Positions 6,910 to 15,107 are shown, numbered from the stretch's first letter. The stretch is 32,543 nt of DNA from Halobacteriales archaeon QS_4_66_20 (GCA_003021015.1 PXRK01000048.1:1-32543), one strand, 5' to 3'. Numbers and translations: made by a program. The notes: generated by a model not told the origin, from the sequence alone.

Positions 6910-8543
6910 CAGTCCGCGCTGCTGGGCGCCCGCGGTGCGGCCGGAGTGGGCGCCTCGTCTTCCAGCGCGATTCGGGCGCTGTCCGCGAGTTTGTTCACCA
7001 CCGCGCGGCCGTCGCGCTCGCGCTCGACGATGCCGTCCTCGGCGAGGCGGTCGAGGTGGTGAGTGATCGTGCTCGGGTCGCGGTCGAGCCGGTCGGCGAG
7101 GCCGCTGACCGAGTCCGGCCCCTCCTCGGCGAGCGATTCGACGATCCGCGCGGTCGTCTCGTCGTGGAGCGCCGCCTCCAGTTCGGCCCACTCGGTGCCG
7201 ACGGTGACGTACCGGCGGCGGCCGCGAATCTCCTCGCTGGTCACGAGGTTCTCGAACGCCAGGATGCGGAGGTGGTACCGCGCCGTCCCCATTTTGACGT
7301 CGGTCCCCTCGCTGATCTCCGTGAGGTACGCCCCCGGCGAGTCGCGGATGAACTCGTAGAGCTGTTCGCGAGTCTCGTGTTCCAGGGGATCGTCGTCGCT
7401 GTAGCGCTTGTAGCCGAAGACCGCGAGCACGCGCGCCGCCCAGTCCTGGAACACCGTGACGAGCGTCGCGAGCAGCGACCCGCTCGATGCGCTGGCCGCC
7501 GACAGCGCCGCGGCGGCTCCCGCGTTGCGTGCGAGCAGTGCTGCGCCGATCACGACCGCACTGATTGCGACCCCAGACTGCGTCCTGTCGTCCGGGAGCG
7601 GGATGCCGCTCTCGCGGTCCTCGTCGTCGGAGTCACTGGCCGCCGAATCGCCGGCGCCGCTCGACTCGTCGCCAGTCGTTCCGTCGGCGAGGGTCTCGTC
7701 GGCTGGCGCCGCGGCGTCGGTCGACTCCTCGCGGCCGTCCGCGTCGGCTGACTGATCGCTGTCGGTGACAGTGGTCAGAGTGTCGTCAACGGCGCCGTCG
7801 TCGACAGTCACCGAGGCGTCGATCGAATCGCCGTCGATCGCGACGGTGCCGTCAATCGATTCCTCGATCGCTTGCACGACACCCACCTCGGTTGAATCGA
7901 GCGTCCCGGTCGCACTGTCACTGATGTCGCCAATCGTCTCGTCGGTGCTGACTGTCGTGTTCGTCGCGTCGTCGGTCGTGTCCTCGACCTTGTCGGTCGT
8001 ATCGTCGACGTCGTCAGTCGTGTCGTCGACTTCTTCCTCCACGTCGTCAGTCGTATCGTCGACATCGTCAGTCGTATCGTCGACATCGTCAGTCGTATCG
8101 TTGACGTCGTCCCCGACGTCGTCAGTTGCGTTCTCGGCCCCGTCGGTCACGTTTTCGGGATCCTCGGGGATGTCCTCGGTCACGGTGGGGAAGTCGTCGT
8201 CAGAGTCCGTCCACTCGGCCGTCTCGCTGGAGGTTGCGTCAGCGGTGGGGTCCACTAAGGAGATATCAGTCGTTCCGCCGGCCGTCGCGTCGGTGCCAGA
8301 GCTGCCGTTACCACTGTCCGCGGAGTCGTGCCAGTCGTCTGATTCCTGATCGAGCGACACGTTGGCGGCGTCGACGCTATCCGTCGACTCGTCGACAGCG
8401 TCCTCGATCGACTCGTCGACAGCGTCCTCGACCGATCCGTCGTCCCCGTCCACTGCCGCGGCAGCGATACCGCTCGCTGGCGCGTAGCCGCAGAGCAGAA
8501 CCGCAAGCAGGAGGACTACCAGTGACCGGCGGTCGGGGAGCAT
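6909..8543 (-). CDS. Membrane-anchored regulator: acidic ectodomain, two winged helices
   Basis: This 544-residue protein opens with a signal peptide (1-28) and an extracellular region of about 290 residues extremely rich in Asp, Ser and Thr. That region includes a seven-residue repeat, DDTTDDV, around residues 146-190. One or two hydrophobic segments follow (about 322-377). The cytoplasmic C-terminus has a winged helix (about 386-448, MGTARYHLRIL recognition helix) and a second one (about 455-520, STITHHLDRLAEDGIVERE). Similar C-terminal pairs occur in many haloarchaeal ArsR/MarR-like regulators. The architecture suggests a one-component sensor that reads the cell surface and binds DNA while tethered. 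The signal and targets are unknown. It is 96 bp downstream of, and co-directional with, a secreted acidic protein gene. Confidence 0.8.
   Translation of the reverse strand: MLPDRRSLVVLLLAVLLCGYAPASGIAAAAVDGDDGSVEDAVDESIEDAVDESTDSVDAANVSLDQESDDWHDSADSGNGSSGTDATAGGTTDISLVDPTADATSSETAEWTDSDDDFPTVTEDIPEDPENVTDGAENATDDVGDDVNDTTDDVDDTTDDVDDTTDDVEEEVDDTTDDVDDTTDKVEDTTDDATNTTVSTDETIGDISDSATGTLDSTEVGVVQAIEESIDGTVAIDGDSIDASVTVDDGAVDDTLTTVTDSDQSADADGREESTDAAAPADETLADGTTGDESSGAGDSAASDSDDEDRESGIPLPDDRTQSGVAISAVVIGAALLARNAGAAAALSAASASSGSLLATLVTVFQDWAARVLAVFGYKRYSDDDPLEHETREQLYEFIRDSPGAYLTEISEGTDVKMGTARYHLRILAFENLVTSEEIRGRRRYVTVGTEWAELEAALHDETTARIVESLAEEGPDSVSGLADRLDRDPSTITHHLDRLAEDGIVERERDGRAVVNKLADSARIALEDEAPTPAAPRAPSSAD
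7990..8108. repeat. 21-bp coding tandem repeat (DDTTDDV)
   Basis: Imperfect 21-bp units built on GTCAGTCGTATCGTCGACAT repeat about five times in two groups separated by a short variant (EEEVDD). They encode the acidic heptad repeat of the membrane regulator. Near-identical DNA units suggest recent slippage-type expansion. Confidence 0.75.
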
Positions 8544-8639
8544 GCTCTATACAAATCTCAACAGGTCGCTGGTGAATATTTTGTGGCCGAACGTGGCTGC
8601 AATCGGGAAATCGAAGCCACAGGAGCCGGCGACAGGGCG

Positions 8640-9770
8640 TCACGCCTCGATGCCGATGGTCACGCCATCGTCATCGTCGCCGTCGTCGTCGCCATCATCG
8701 CCGTCGTCGTCGCTGCTCTCCTCCTCGTCGTCCTCGCCGTCGTCACCCTGCCCGCCGTCGTTTTCCTCGCTGTCATCCTCCTGCTCATCGTCTTGCTCGT
8801 TGCCGTCGTCGGCGTTCTCGTCGCCGTCGTCGGCATTCTCGTCACCGTCGTTGCTGTCCTCGCCGCCGTTGTCGGCATTCTCGTCGCCGTTCTCGGCATT
8901 CTCGTCACTGTCATCAGCGCCCTCGTCGCCGTCGGCGTCGCCGTCAGCCTCGGCCTCGGCGCTCGATTCGGCTTCGCCGTCGGCGCTGACACCGAGTTCG
9001 CTACTGTTGTCCGCAGACGCCAGCAGGCCGGCCTCCGCGCCAGCCTCGACCGAGCCGTCGACGGCGAGGCTGTACACCGACTGCAGCACGGTCAGCGTGA
9101 CCTCGCTGAAGCTGGAGGCGTTCGTCATTATCGACACCCACAGCGAGCCTTCGCTGTCCTGCTCGTCCTCGCGGGCGTCGTCGCCCTCGTCACCGTCGGT
9201 TCCGTCGCGCTCCTGCTCGTCGTTCTGCTCGTCGTCCTGCTCGTCGCCTTCGTCCGCGTCGTCGCTCTCGACGGTGGCATTGGCCTCACCCTCGCTTTCG
9301 GCGCTCGTCTCGCTCTCGGTCTCGGTGGCGTCCTCGTCGCTCTCGGCGCTCGTCTCGCTTTCCGCATCGACGGAGCCCTCGGCCTCGATCTCGACCGTGT
9401 ACCGGCGCTCCTCGCCATCGTAGGCTTCGAGCGTCAGCGTGCCGGCGGCGTAGATGTTCTCGGATTCGATCTCGACGCTGGCCGTCGCGTCGGCGTCGGG
9501 GGTCGGCAGCCGCACCGTCCCCTCGGCGTCGGTCCGGTACTCGCCCTCGGCCTCGACGTCAGCCGTCGCGAGGCTGTCGACGGTCACGTCGGCGCCCGCC
9601 ACCGCCGAGCCGGACTGCTCGACCGTGACGGTCGTCCACTCGTCGTTCACTTCGACTGTCATTTCTACCGATTCCGATGTGGCGGTGTCGCTCCACGCCG
9701 CGGCCGGCGCGACCATCGCCCCGGCCACCAGCGCGGCGAGCAGCACCGCGAGCAGTTTGTTGATGCGCAT
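8640..9770 (-). CDS. Secreted acidic protein with Ig-like domain
   Basis: This 376-residue protein has a Sec signal peptide (1-25, ending APAAA). A beta-rich segment follows (about 30-130) with the VAGADVTVDS...TDAEGTVRLP pattern of Ig-like/carboxypeptidase-regulatory folds. A long low-complexity region of Glu/Asp/Ser/Asn comes next, interrupted by a modest hydrophobic stretch (WVSIMTNASSFSEVTLTVLQ), and the protein ends in an almost pure Asp/Glu tail. No C-terminal membrane anchor or PGF-CTERM motif is seen, so it may be released or held by charge. The start at 9770 is favoured over 9824 because TATAAA (plus 9795-9800) is 25 nt upstream, giving a leaderless mRNA. The function is unknown. Adjacency to the membrane regulator suggests a ligand or surface partner, which is inference. 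Confidence 0.75.
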   Translation of the reverse strand: MRINKLLAVLLAALVAGAMVAPAAAWSDTATSESVEMTVEVNDEWTTVTVEQSGSAVAGADVTVDSLATADVEAEGEYRTDAEGTVRLPTPDADATASVEIESENIYAAGTLTLEAYDGEERRYTVEIEAEGSVDAESETSAESDEDATETESETSAESEGEANATVESDDADEGDEQDDEQNDEQERDGTDGDEGDDAREDEQDSEGSLWVSIMTNASSFSEVTLTVLQSVYSLAVDGSVEAGAEAGLLASADNSSELGVSADGEAESSAEAEADGDADGDEGADDSDENAENGDENADNGGEDSNDGDENADDGDENADDGNEQDDEQEDDSEENDGGQGDDGEDDEEESSDDDGDDGDDDGDDDDGVTIGIEA

Positions 9771-9792
9771 TGCACTCGGAAGGTGGGCGTCT

Positions 9793-9801
9793 GGTATAAA
9801 G
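9793..9801 (-). promoter_or_regulatory. TATA element for the secreted acidic protein gene
   Basis: The minus strand reads CCTTTATACC here, an almost ideal haloarchaeal TATA box 25-30 nt before the ATG at 9770. It decides that start over the longer frame, which would begin upstream of the promoter. Confidence 0.65.
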
Positions 9802-9889
9802 GGCGTTCTCGCAGATCCGTCCAAACGTCTCCCCTTCCGGGGTGGCTGGCGGCACGTCAGGATGGGTCAGTCTGCAACGAACGGGACTC

Positions 9890-10000
9890 ATACTGATTGT
9901 TGTGACTCGTTACCGCCGGGTATTCGTCAGAAGCCAGTTTCGAGCCGTGAAACCGCCGCTACTGCGATGTGGTTGTGAAAATAATCACAACAATCAGTAT
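9890..10000 (-). repeat. Family-B element, 111 bp
   Basis: The ends are ATACTGATTGTTGTGA and its exact reverse complement. In reverse orientation it aligns without gaps to the copies at 20085-20195 (about 72% by hand count) and 32341-32451 (about 80%). Conserved internal blocks include ACATCG, TCACG, CTGACGAAT and CGGCGGTAA. Its last base is the first base of the stop codon (10000-10002) of the acyl-CoA dehydrogenase gene. Confidence 0.85.
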
Positions 10001-11124
10001 CAATCTTTCAGGTGGCGGGCGATGATCTGCTTTTGGATCTCGGAGGTGCCCTCGTAGATGGTGAGGATCTTGGCGTCGCGGTAGTAGCGTTCGACGGCGA
10101 AGTCCTTGGTGTAGCCGTAGCCGCCGTGGACCTGGACGGCCTCCTCGGCCACGTCGCAGGCCACCTCGCTGGCGAAGTACTTCGCCATGGAGGCGGCCTG
10201 CGGGGCGACGCCGTCCTCGTTCTGCCGGGCGGCGTCCCGGGAGAGCAGGCGCGCTGCCTGCACCTGCGTCCCCATGTCCGCGAGTTTGTGGGCGATGGCC
10301 TGGTGTTCGATGATCGGCTGGCCGAACTGCTCGCGCTCCTGGGCGTACTCGACAGCGTCCGCCAGAGCCGCCTGGGCGACGCCGACGGCCTGGCTGGCGA
10401 TGGCGACCCGCCCGCCGGTCAGGATCGAGAAGGCTGCTTTCAGCCCCTTGCCGACCTCCGTCAGCTGGTTCTCCGCGGGGATGCGAGCGTCGTCGAAGAT
10501 GAGCGTCGTGGTGTCGCTGGCGCGGAGGCCGAGTTTGTCCTCCTTCTTGCCGACCTCGACGCCGTCGATGTCTTTCGGGACGAGAAACTGCGTGATGCTG
10601 TCGGGGTCGTCCCGGTCAGTCTTGGCAAAGAGGATCACGACGCCGGCGCGCTGGCCGTTGGTGATCCACTGCTTTTTGCCGTTGATGACGAACTCGTCGC
10701 CCTCCTTGCGGGCCTCAGTGTCCATCGTGGCGGGGTTCGAGCCGGCGTCGGCCTCCGAGAGGGCGAACGCGCCGACGGGGCGGCCGTCGTTCATCGCCGG
10801 CAGCCACTCCTCGCGGTGGGCTTCGGTGCCGAACTGCCGGATGCAGGAGGTGGCGAGGCAGTGGACCGACAGCGCCGTCGCCAGCGAGAGGTGCCCGCGG
10901 GCGAGCTCCTCGTTGATGATGCTGTCGGTCACCTCGTCGGCGTCGAAGCCGCCGTACTCCTCGGGGACGGTCAGCCCCGCGAACCCCAGTTCTGCGAGGT
11001 CGTCCCACACGTCCTCGGGGAACTCCTGGCGTTCGTCGGCCTCCCTGATGCCGTCGCGGACCTCCTCGTCGACGAACTCCCGGACCGTCCCCCTGATGAG
11101 CTGCTGTTCGTCTGTGAGTTCCAT
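10000..11124 (-). CDS. Acyl-CoA dehydrogenase
   Basis: This 374-residue FAD enzyme oxidises acyl-CoA to trans-2-enoyl-CoA, passing electrons to ETF. The family signatures are clear: AFALSEADAGSNPA in the flavin/substrate region (about 118-132), WITNG at about 153, the QVHGGYGY segment near 334, and the catalytic glutamate in IYEGTSEIQ close to the C-terminus. Length is typical. The start ATG at 11124 leads directly into the conserved N-terminal helix (ELTDEQQLIRGTVREF). It is probably monocistronic; its neighbours are unrelated, although a MaoC hydratase lies 2 kb away on the same strand. Whether it prefers short or branched chains cannot be read from the sequence. Confidence 0.95.
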   Translation of the reverse strand: MELTDEQQLIRGTVREFVDEEVRDGIREADERQEFPEDVWDDLAELGFAGLTVPEEYGGFDADEVTDSIINEELARGHLSLATALSVHCLATSCIRQFGTEAHREEWLPAMNDGRPVGAFALSEADAGSNPATMDTEARKEGDEFVINGKKQWITNGQRAGVVILFAKTDRDDPDSITQFLVPKDIDGVEVGKKEDKLGLRASDTTTLIFDDARIPAENQLTEVGKGLKAAFSILTGGRVAIASQAVGVAQAALADAVEYAQEREQFGQPIIEHQAIAHKLADMGTQVQAARLLSRDAARQNEDGVAPQAASMAKYFASEVACDVAEEAVQVHGGYGYTKDFAVERYYRDAKILTIYEGTSEIQKQIIARHLKD

Positions 11125-11202
11125 GCCAGACGTTACGCGAGGCGCGTAATGGAACTGGTGGTTGTCCGCTCCGCCGCCAGCCCTACTCGGCCCCGTAGAG
11201 TC

Positions 11203-12243
11203 TCACTCCCCGCCGTAGTCCGGCCGCTCGCGGCGGCGGTCCTCGTCGTGGCTGGAGCCGAACTGCACCGCGTGCTCGTGGCCGTCGCCGAGGTCTCCGA
11301 GGAACGCTTCGGCGGCCTCGATCCCACGGGCGGTAAGCCGCTCGATGAACGCAGTGCTGCGGTCGAGTTTCGACTCGAAGCTGAGGCGTTCGTCGAGGCT
11401 GATCCGGCGGATCTCGGTGTGGGTGTACTTCTCGGCCGGCAGGTCGCCCTCGGCGAGCCAGTGGTTGACCGTCTCGACGAACCGCAGCTCCTGATTCAGC
11501 GAGATGTTGCCCGCGAGTTCGTTCCGGCGGTCGACGATGTCCGCGACGTCGGTGGGTTCGCCCTCGGAGCTCTGGGGGTTGATCTGGACGACCCACAGCT
11601 CCTCTGGCTTGCGCTCGGGGTCGGTGTGCAGCAGCTCCTGGATCGGCGGGTTCTGCGAGAACAGGCCGTCCCAGTGATAGTGGCCGTCGATCTCGACCGC
11701 CCGGAACAGCGTCGGAACCGCCGACGACGCGAGCAGCGCGTCGACGGTCACGTGTTCGTCCTCGAACGTCTCGAACCGGCCGGCGTTGATGTCGACGGTG
11801 CCGACGACCAGGTGCGGGGTGTCGGGGTCGGCGAGCGCCGACAGCGCCTCGACGTCGACGTGTCGGTCGAGGATCTCCCGGAGTTTGCGCTCGCCGTAGG
11901 CGGTGGCCGGGACGTCGTAGGGGCTGACCGTCGGCGTCGGAAACGACCAGTGGTGGGCGCTCATCCCCTGGACGAGCCAGGCGTTGAGCCACGTCTCGAA
12001 CGCCTCGTCCGCCGCGATGTCGCCCCACAGCGCGTCGAGAGTGTCGACTGCGCCCTCGGCCCCGTCGTCGAGGTAGCCCGAGAGCCCCGCCGCCGCCGAG
12101 ATGGCGCCGCCGGAGGTGCCGCTCAGCCCGACCAGCCGGTAGTCGCTGTCGGCCAGTTCGGGCAGCAGCGTTCGGAGGACCCCGGCCGTGAACGCGGTGT
12201 GGCTCCCCCCACCCTGGCACGCGATGGCGACGTTCGTTGGCAT
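11203..12243 (-). CDS. Patatin-like phospholipase
   Basis: This 346-residue serine lipase/acyl hydrolase has the patatin Ser-Asp dyad. The oxyanion-hole glycines are at GGGSHTAF (11-18), the nucleophile is in GTSGG (Ser44), and the catalytic Asp is in the DG motif of HWDGLFSQNP (about 208). The C-terminal part ends in a charged, His-containing tail (SSHDEDRRRERPD). It has no signal peptide, so it should act in the cytoplasm or on the inner membrane face. The ATG at 12243 directly precedes the core strand NVAIACQGGG; a 17-residue longer start is possible but looks non-conserved. Substrate is unknown, since archaeal ether lipids lack ester-linked acyl chains and its natural target is unclear. 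Confidence 0.88.
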   Translation of the reverse strand: MPTNVAIACQGGGSHTAFTAGVLRTLLPELADSDYRLVGLSGTSGGAISAAAGLSGYLDDGAEGAVDTLDALWGDIAADEAFETWLNAWLVQGMSAHHWSFPTPTVSPYDVPATAYGERKLREILDRHVDVEALSALADPDTPHLVVGTVDINAGRFETFEDEHVTVDALLASSAVPTLFRAVEIDGHYHWDGLFSQNPPIQELLHTDPERKPEELWVVQINPQSSEGEPTDVADIVDRRNELAGNISLNQELRFVETVNHWLAEGDLPAEKYTHTEIRRISLDERLSFESKLDRSTAFIERLTARGIEAAEAFLGDLGDGHEHAVQFGSSHDEDRRRERPDYGGE

Positions 12244-12334
12244 TACCTGGCCTCTCGCACCGCGGACACAAAATCCCGTCCGTTCGTCTGTCATCTCGAC
12301 ACAGATCGGGACTGTCAGGGTCGATACGCGTGGA

Positions 12335-12447
12335 TATACAGCCAGACGTGACTCCGTCCAGTGCCAGGACAGTCCATCGGCTGTGTCCTGGCCCGAACAA
12401 CAGGATTTAGGACGGCACGACTTGCGTGAATCACGTCTGGCTGTATA
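12335..12447 (-). repeat. Family-A MITE-like palindromic element, copy 2
   Basis: A 113-bp element lies in reverse orientation to the copy at 302-414. The ends are again TATACAGCCAGACGTGA and its complement, with TA at both borders. The interior matches copy 1 at most positions, for example GCCGATGGACTGTCCTG. It occupies the gap between the patatin start and the methyltransferase stop (12244-12496), which holds no gene. Confidence 0.8.
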
Positions 12448-12496
12448 ACCGTGTTCGGTTGATGTTCGGACGAACGATGTCGCCTTTCACACAGGT

Positions 12497-13315
12497 TCAG
12501 GGCTCCGCGACGACGACCAAACGGGGCGACCCCCGGTCCAGCGACTCGCCGTCGAGGCCGCCGTACAGCGACACCTCGCCGAAGCCGGCGTGCTCGAGCA
12601 GCCGCCGCAGCTCCGCCGGGGCGTACAGCCGCAGGTCCCACGAGATGGTGCCGAGGAACTCGTAGTCCTCCGGTGCCCCTGTCTCGGAGTCCCCATCTGC
12701 CGCTGTCTCCACGTCTAACCCATCCTGTGGCCGGAACAGCCGTTGCTCCGTCTGCATCCGGCCAGTCTCGGGGGTGTACTCCTGCTTTTCGACGTAGAGC
12801 AGGCCATCCTCTTCCTGTGCGCTCGATTTCCGGAAGTCGGCCAGCACGGATTCCTTGTTGACCAGTTCCATGACGAACGCTCCGTCGTCGGCGACGCGCT
12901 CGCGAAAGCCGGCGGCGATGGCCTCGTTGGTCCCGTCATCGAAGTAGCCAAACGCCGTCCACATGTTGGTGGCGAGGTCGTAGCTCCCCTCCATGTCGGC
13001 TAGCTCTCGCATGTCGGCCACCTCGAGGCTCACCCGGTCCCCGACGCCAGCTTCGCGCACCCGTTCGCGGGCAGCGTCGACGTACGCGGGCGAGATGTCG
13101 ATCCCGTGAACGTCGATCCCGGCCCCGCCGAGTTCGACTGCGTGGCGGCCGATGCCACAGGCCACGTCGAGGGCCTCTGTCGGCTCGACACCATGGGCCG
13201 AGAGCAGGTCGAGCAGCTGGTCGACCTCCTCGCCGGTGCGGTCGAGCCGCCGGCGCATCGTGATCTCGAACATCTCCGGATCCTCGACGAACAGTTGCTC
13301 GGTCCAGTGGCTCAT
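12497..13315 (-). CDS. SAM-dependent methyltransferase
   Basis: This 272-residue class I methyltransferase has motif I, LDVACGIGRHAVELG (about 48-62), the acidic motif II in VHGIDISP (about 68-75), and VADMRELADMEGSYDLA as motifs III-IV. The remaining C-terminal part has the strands typical of small-molecule methyltransferases (YAPAELRRLLEHAGF, a motif of the UbiE/COQ5-like superfamily). Substrate is unknown. The ATG at 13315 begins MSHWTEQLF; upstream in-frame sequence is Arg/Gly-rich and unlikely to be translated. It follows the MaoC gene by 44 bp on the same strand, so co-transcription is possible. Confidence 0.88.
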   Translation of the reverse strand: MSHWTEQLFVEDPEMFEITMRRRLDRTGEEVDQLLDLLSAHGVEPTEALDVACGIGRHAVELGGAGIDVHGIDISPAYVDAARERVREAGVGDRVSLEVADMRELADMEGSYDLATNMWTAFGYFDDGTNEAIAAGFRERVADDGAFVMELVNKESVLADFRKSSAQEEDGLLYVEKQEYTPETGRMQTEQRLFRPQDGLDVETAADGDSETGAPEDYEFLGTISWDLRLYAPAELRRLLEHAGFGEVSLYGGLDGESLDRGSPRLVVVAEP

Positions 13316-13359
13316 GTCAACACCGTCTCCGTCACGGCCCCTAATCCTACCGCTTCCCC

Positions 13360-13806
13360 CTACTCGCCCGCTTCGTTCCCGATCCGCGGGTACAGCACGA
13401 GCGCCTCCATCCACAGCACCGTCTCGTCGTCCTGGTTTCCGGTCTCGATCTCCTGGTGGACGATACCGTACTCGTCGTTGCGGGGTTGCTTCCCGCTGAA
13501 AGTGATCGACGCGGAGATGGTGTCACCGGGGTGGACCGGGGTGGGCCAGCGGAGTTTCTCCAGCCCCAGCGCGCCGTGGGCGTTCGCCGCACCGAGGTAG
13601 TTGTCGACCAGGATGCGCATCGTCATCGCTGCCGTATGCCAGCCGCTCGCGACGACGCCGTCGAACGGCGAGTCGGCCGCGTCGTCGAGGTGGAACCGCT
13701 GGGGGTCGTACGAGCGCGCGAAGGAGAGTATTTCATCCCGAGTCACGTTGTAGCTGCCCAGATCGATCGTCTCACCCTCAGTGACCGCCTCGTAGGAGTC
13801 GTGCAT
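13360..13806 (-). CDS. MaoC-like (R)-hydratase, hot-dog fold
   Basis: This 148-residue single hot-dog protein has the hydratase-2 motif in FARSYDPQRFHLDDAA (about 29-44), with the catalytic Asp/His pair, followed by the SPFDGVVASGWHTAAMTMRI stretch. Such enzymes hydrate enoyl-CoA to (R)-3-hydroxyacyl-CoA, feeding or draining polyhydroxyalkanoate or beta-oxidation pathways. Length is normal. It is upstream of the methyltransferase gene on the same strand. A functional link to the acyl-CoA dehydrogenase 2 kb away is possible but not shown. Confidence 0.88.
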   Translation of the reverse strand: MHDSYEAVTEGETIDLGSYNVTRDEILSFARSYDPQRFHLDDAADSPFDGVVASGWHTAAMTMRILVDNYLGAANAHGALGLEKLRWPTPVHPGDTISASITFSGKQPRNDEYGIVHQEIETGNQDDETVLWMEALVLYPRIGNEAGE

Positions 13807-13881
13807 AGGGGCCGTTGGTTCCCCCCGCCAATTGCCCTGACGGAATCGTCGTACTGCTGGCCCAGTACGATTCGCGGACGC

Positions 13882-13897
13882 ATAGTGATTGTTGTGA
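13882..13897 (-). repeat. Family-B half element
   Basis: ATAGTGATTGTTGTGA matches the family-B terminal repeat. No partner end is found upstream, and the inner side runs at once into the NUDIX stop codon 6 bp away. About 20 bp beyond the repeat still resemble the inner arm of the 82-bp variant (14 of 19 positions by eye), so the NUDIX gene's last codons may overlie a remnant. Confidence 0.6.
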
Positions 13898-13902
13898 GTA
13901 TT

Positions 13903-14487
13903 TCAGCGGTCGTCGGGGTCGTCCTGTGCGCGTTCGAGCGCGGCGCGGGCCTCGTCGACGAGCCACTCGAGGCTGTCCCCGAACCGGTCGACGTGGGTGT
14001 GCTTGAGGCTGTGTTCGGAAGTCGCGAACTCCTCGGGCGTGAAAAACTGTGCGTCGATCGCATCGGACCCTGCCCGGAGGCAGCCGCCGGTCTGCTCGCG
14101 CCGGACTGCGTAGTTGATCCCGACCATGTACTGCTCGGGGGCCGGTTCGCCTGCCTCGTCGTAGAAGTATGTGAGGTCTTCCGGATCGACCGCCAGTCCG
14201 GTCTCCTCCTCGAGTTCGCGTGCGACGCCCTCGCGTGGGGACTCCCCGAGTTCGACCCGTCCCGAGGGAAGCTTCCACTCGCCCGGCGATCGGAAATCCT
14301 CGACCAGCAACAGCCGGTCGCCGTCCAGCACGGCCGCGCTGCCGCCCGGCGTCGGGTTGTAGAACACGTAGTCGTCACAGGAGTCACACCGGTACACCAT
14401 CGGCGTCTCGACCTCGCCGAGCATCGGCGAGTCGACCCCCACGACGGGGGCGCCACAGTATGGGCAAAACTTCGGAGGCTGGTTCAT
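13903..14487 (-). CDS. NUDIX hydrolase with N-terminal zinc ribbon (NudC-like)
   Basis: This 194-residue protein has a four-cysteine zinc ribbon (Cys8, Cys11, Cys34, Cys37). A complete Nudix box follows at 76-98: Gly76, Glu82, then RELEEETGL, with the metal-binding glutamates present. The ribbon-plus-Nudix order resembles NADH pyrophosphatase, which cleaves NAD(H)-type dinucleotides. The NudC-specific downstream motif is not evident, so the substrate is uncertain. The start at 14487 is preferred because the zinc ribbon begins at once; the frame extends 50 codons further upstream, but with atypical composition and overlapping the start region of a divergent gene. Confidence 0.88.
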   Translation of the reverse strand: MNQPPKFCPYCGAPVVGVDSPMLGEVETPMVYRCDSCDDYVFYNPTPGGSAAVLDGDRLLLVEDFRSPGEWKLPSGRVELGESPREGVARELEEETGLAVDPEDLTYFYDEAGEPAPEQYMVGINYAVRREQTGGCLRAGSDAIDAQFFTPEEFATSEHSLKHTHVDRFGDSLEWLVDEARAALERAQDDPDDR

Positions 14488-14580
14488 ACGGACTGTTCGC
14501 TGACCGGGGGCAAGTACGTTACTTCGGCGGAGTGACGGATTCGGCGTGGCCGGGGCCCTTATCACACTGGCCCTCCTGAA

Positions 14581-14763
14581 ATGAGTACGATGAACCCGTT
14601 CGAAAAGCTCGGTCGCAGCGCCCAGCGGCTCAAGCACAAAGCCGTCGGACCGAGCGATGACGACGTCGTCTACGTCTGTAAAGACTGCGAGGCCCAGTTC
14701 ACCGAGGAGTCGCCCGAGTGCCCCAGCTGCGAATCGACCGACATCGTCGCCGTCGAACCGTAA
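14581..14763 (+). CDS. Small zinc-finger protein
   Basis: This 60-residue protein has two CxxC pairs (CKDC and CPSC) that form a rubredoxin-like or zinc-ribbon knuckle. It is preceded by a basic N-terminal helix (KLGRSAQRLKHK) that could contact nucleic acid or the ribosome. A TATA-like CTTATC lies about 24-27 nt before the ATG, giving a leaderless mRNA. Such micro-zinc-finger proteins are abundant in haloarchaea; the function of this one is unknown. It is divergent from the NUDIX gene and convergent, with an 8-bp gap, to the next gene. Confidence 0.8.
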   Translation: MSTMNPFEKLGRSAQRLKHKAVGPSDDDVVYVCKDCEAQFTEESPECPSCESTDIVAVEP

Positions 14764-14771
14764 CGCCGACG

Positions 14772-15011
14772 CTACCGGTCGAATCCGTCTTCGTCGACCT
14801 CGTAGGTGATCGTCAGCCTGCCCGGCGCGTGTTCCTTCGAGGCCTCTTCGAGCGATTTGAACGACTCCAGCAGCTCGTCGGAGTCCGTCGATTCCGACCG
14901 GACCGTTCTGGATTCCTCGCGGACCGTGTTGTACGTCTGCTCGAGGATCTTCCGCACCGCGTACGCGTCGGTCTTCGATTCGATCTCGAAGGTCGCTTCG
15001 TGAGTAGTCAC
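14772..15011 (-). CDS. Unknown small alpha/beta protein
   Basis: From a GTG at 15011 this encodes 79 residues beginning VTTHEATFEIESKTDAYAV. A strong TATA box (TTTTTAA, minus strand, 15037-15043) is about 29 nt upstream, supporting a leaderless start here; a GTG two codons earlier (15017) is nearly as good. The longer frame to 15101 would start above the promoter. Charged helices and two beta-rich ends are visible, with no motif I can name. The strand-helix-strand layout faintly recalls small KEOPS Pcc1-like proteins, but the family pattern is not present and I do not assign it. Confidence 0.6.
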   Translation of the reverse strand: MTTHEATFEIESKTDAYAVRKILEQTYNTVREESRTVRSESTDSDELLESFKSLEEASKEHAPGRLTITYEVDEDGFDR

Positions 15012-15107
15012 GTCCACGCAGAGGGCCTCCAGCGGGTTAAAAACAGCCCCGGCACGTCGTCCGTGCGCCCCTCGACGTAACGTGATGGCGTCATATATCA
15101 CTATCAG

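Noticed and set aside
8583..9896. Plus-strand frame rich in Val/Leu that looks like a membrane protein
   Set aside because: It is the antisense reading of Asp/Glu-rich codons (GAC/GAG become GTC/CTC), so hydrophobicity is an artefact.
10012..12351. Very long open frame on the plus strand opposite the acyl-CoA dehydrogenase and lipase genes
   Set aside because: It is antisense to two clear enzyme genes; high G+C codon bias leaves the opposite frame open. Its translation shows no family motif.
14772..15011. KEOPS subunit Pcc1 for the small gene before btuF
   Set aside because: The size and strand order are loosely similar, but the conserved Pcc1 residues and the usual pattern are absent.
15096..15107. 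Possible family-B end (ATCACTATCAG) at the btuF stop
   Set aside because: Only about 12 bases match and the rest of the terminal repeat diverges, so it is not listed as an element, though its place beside a stop codon fits the pattern.
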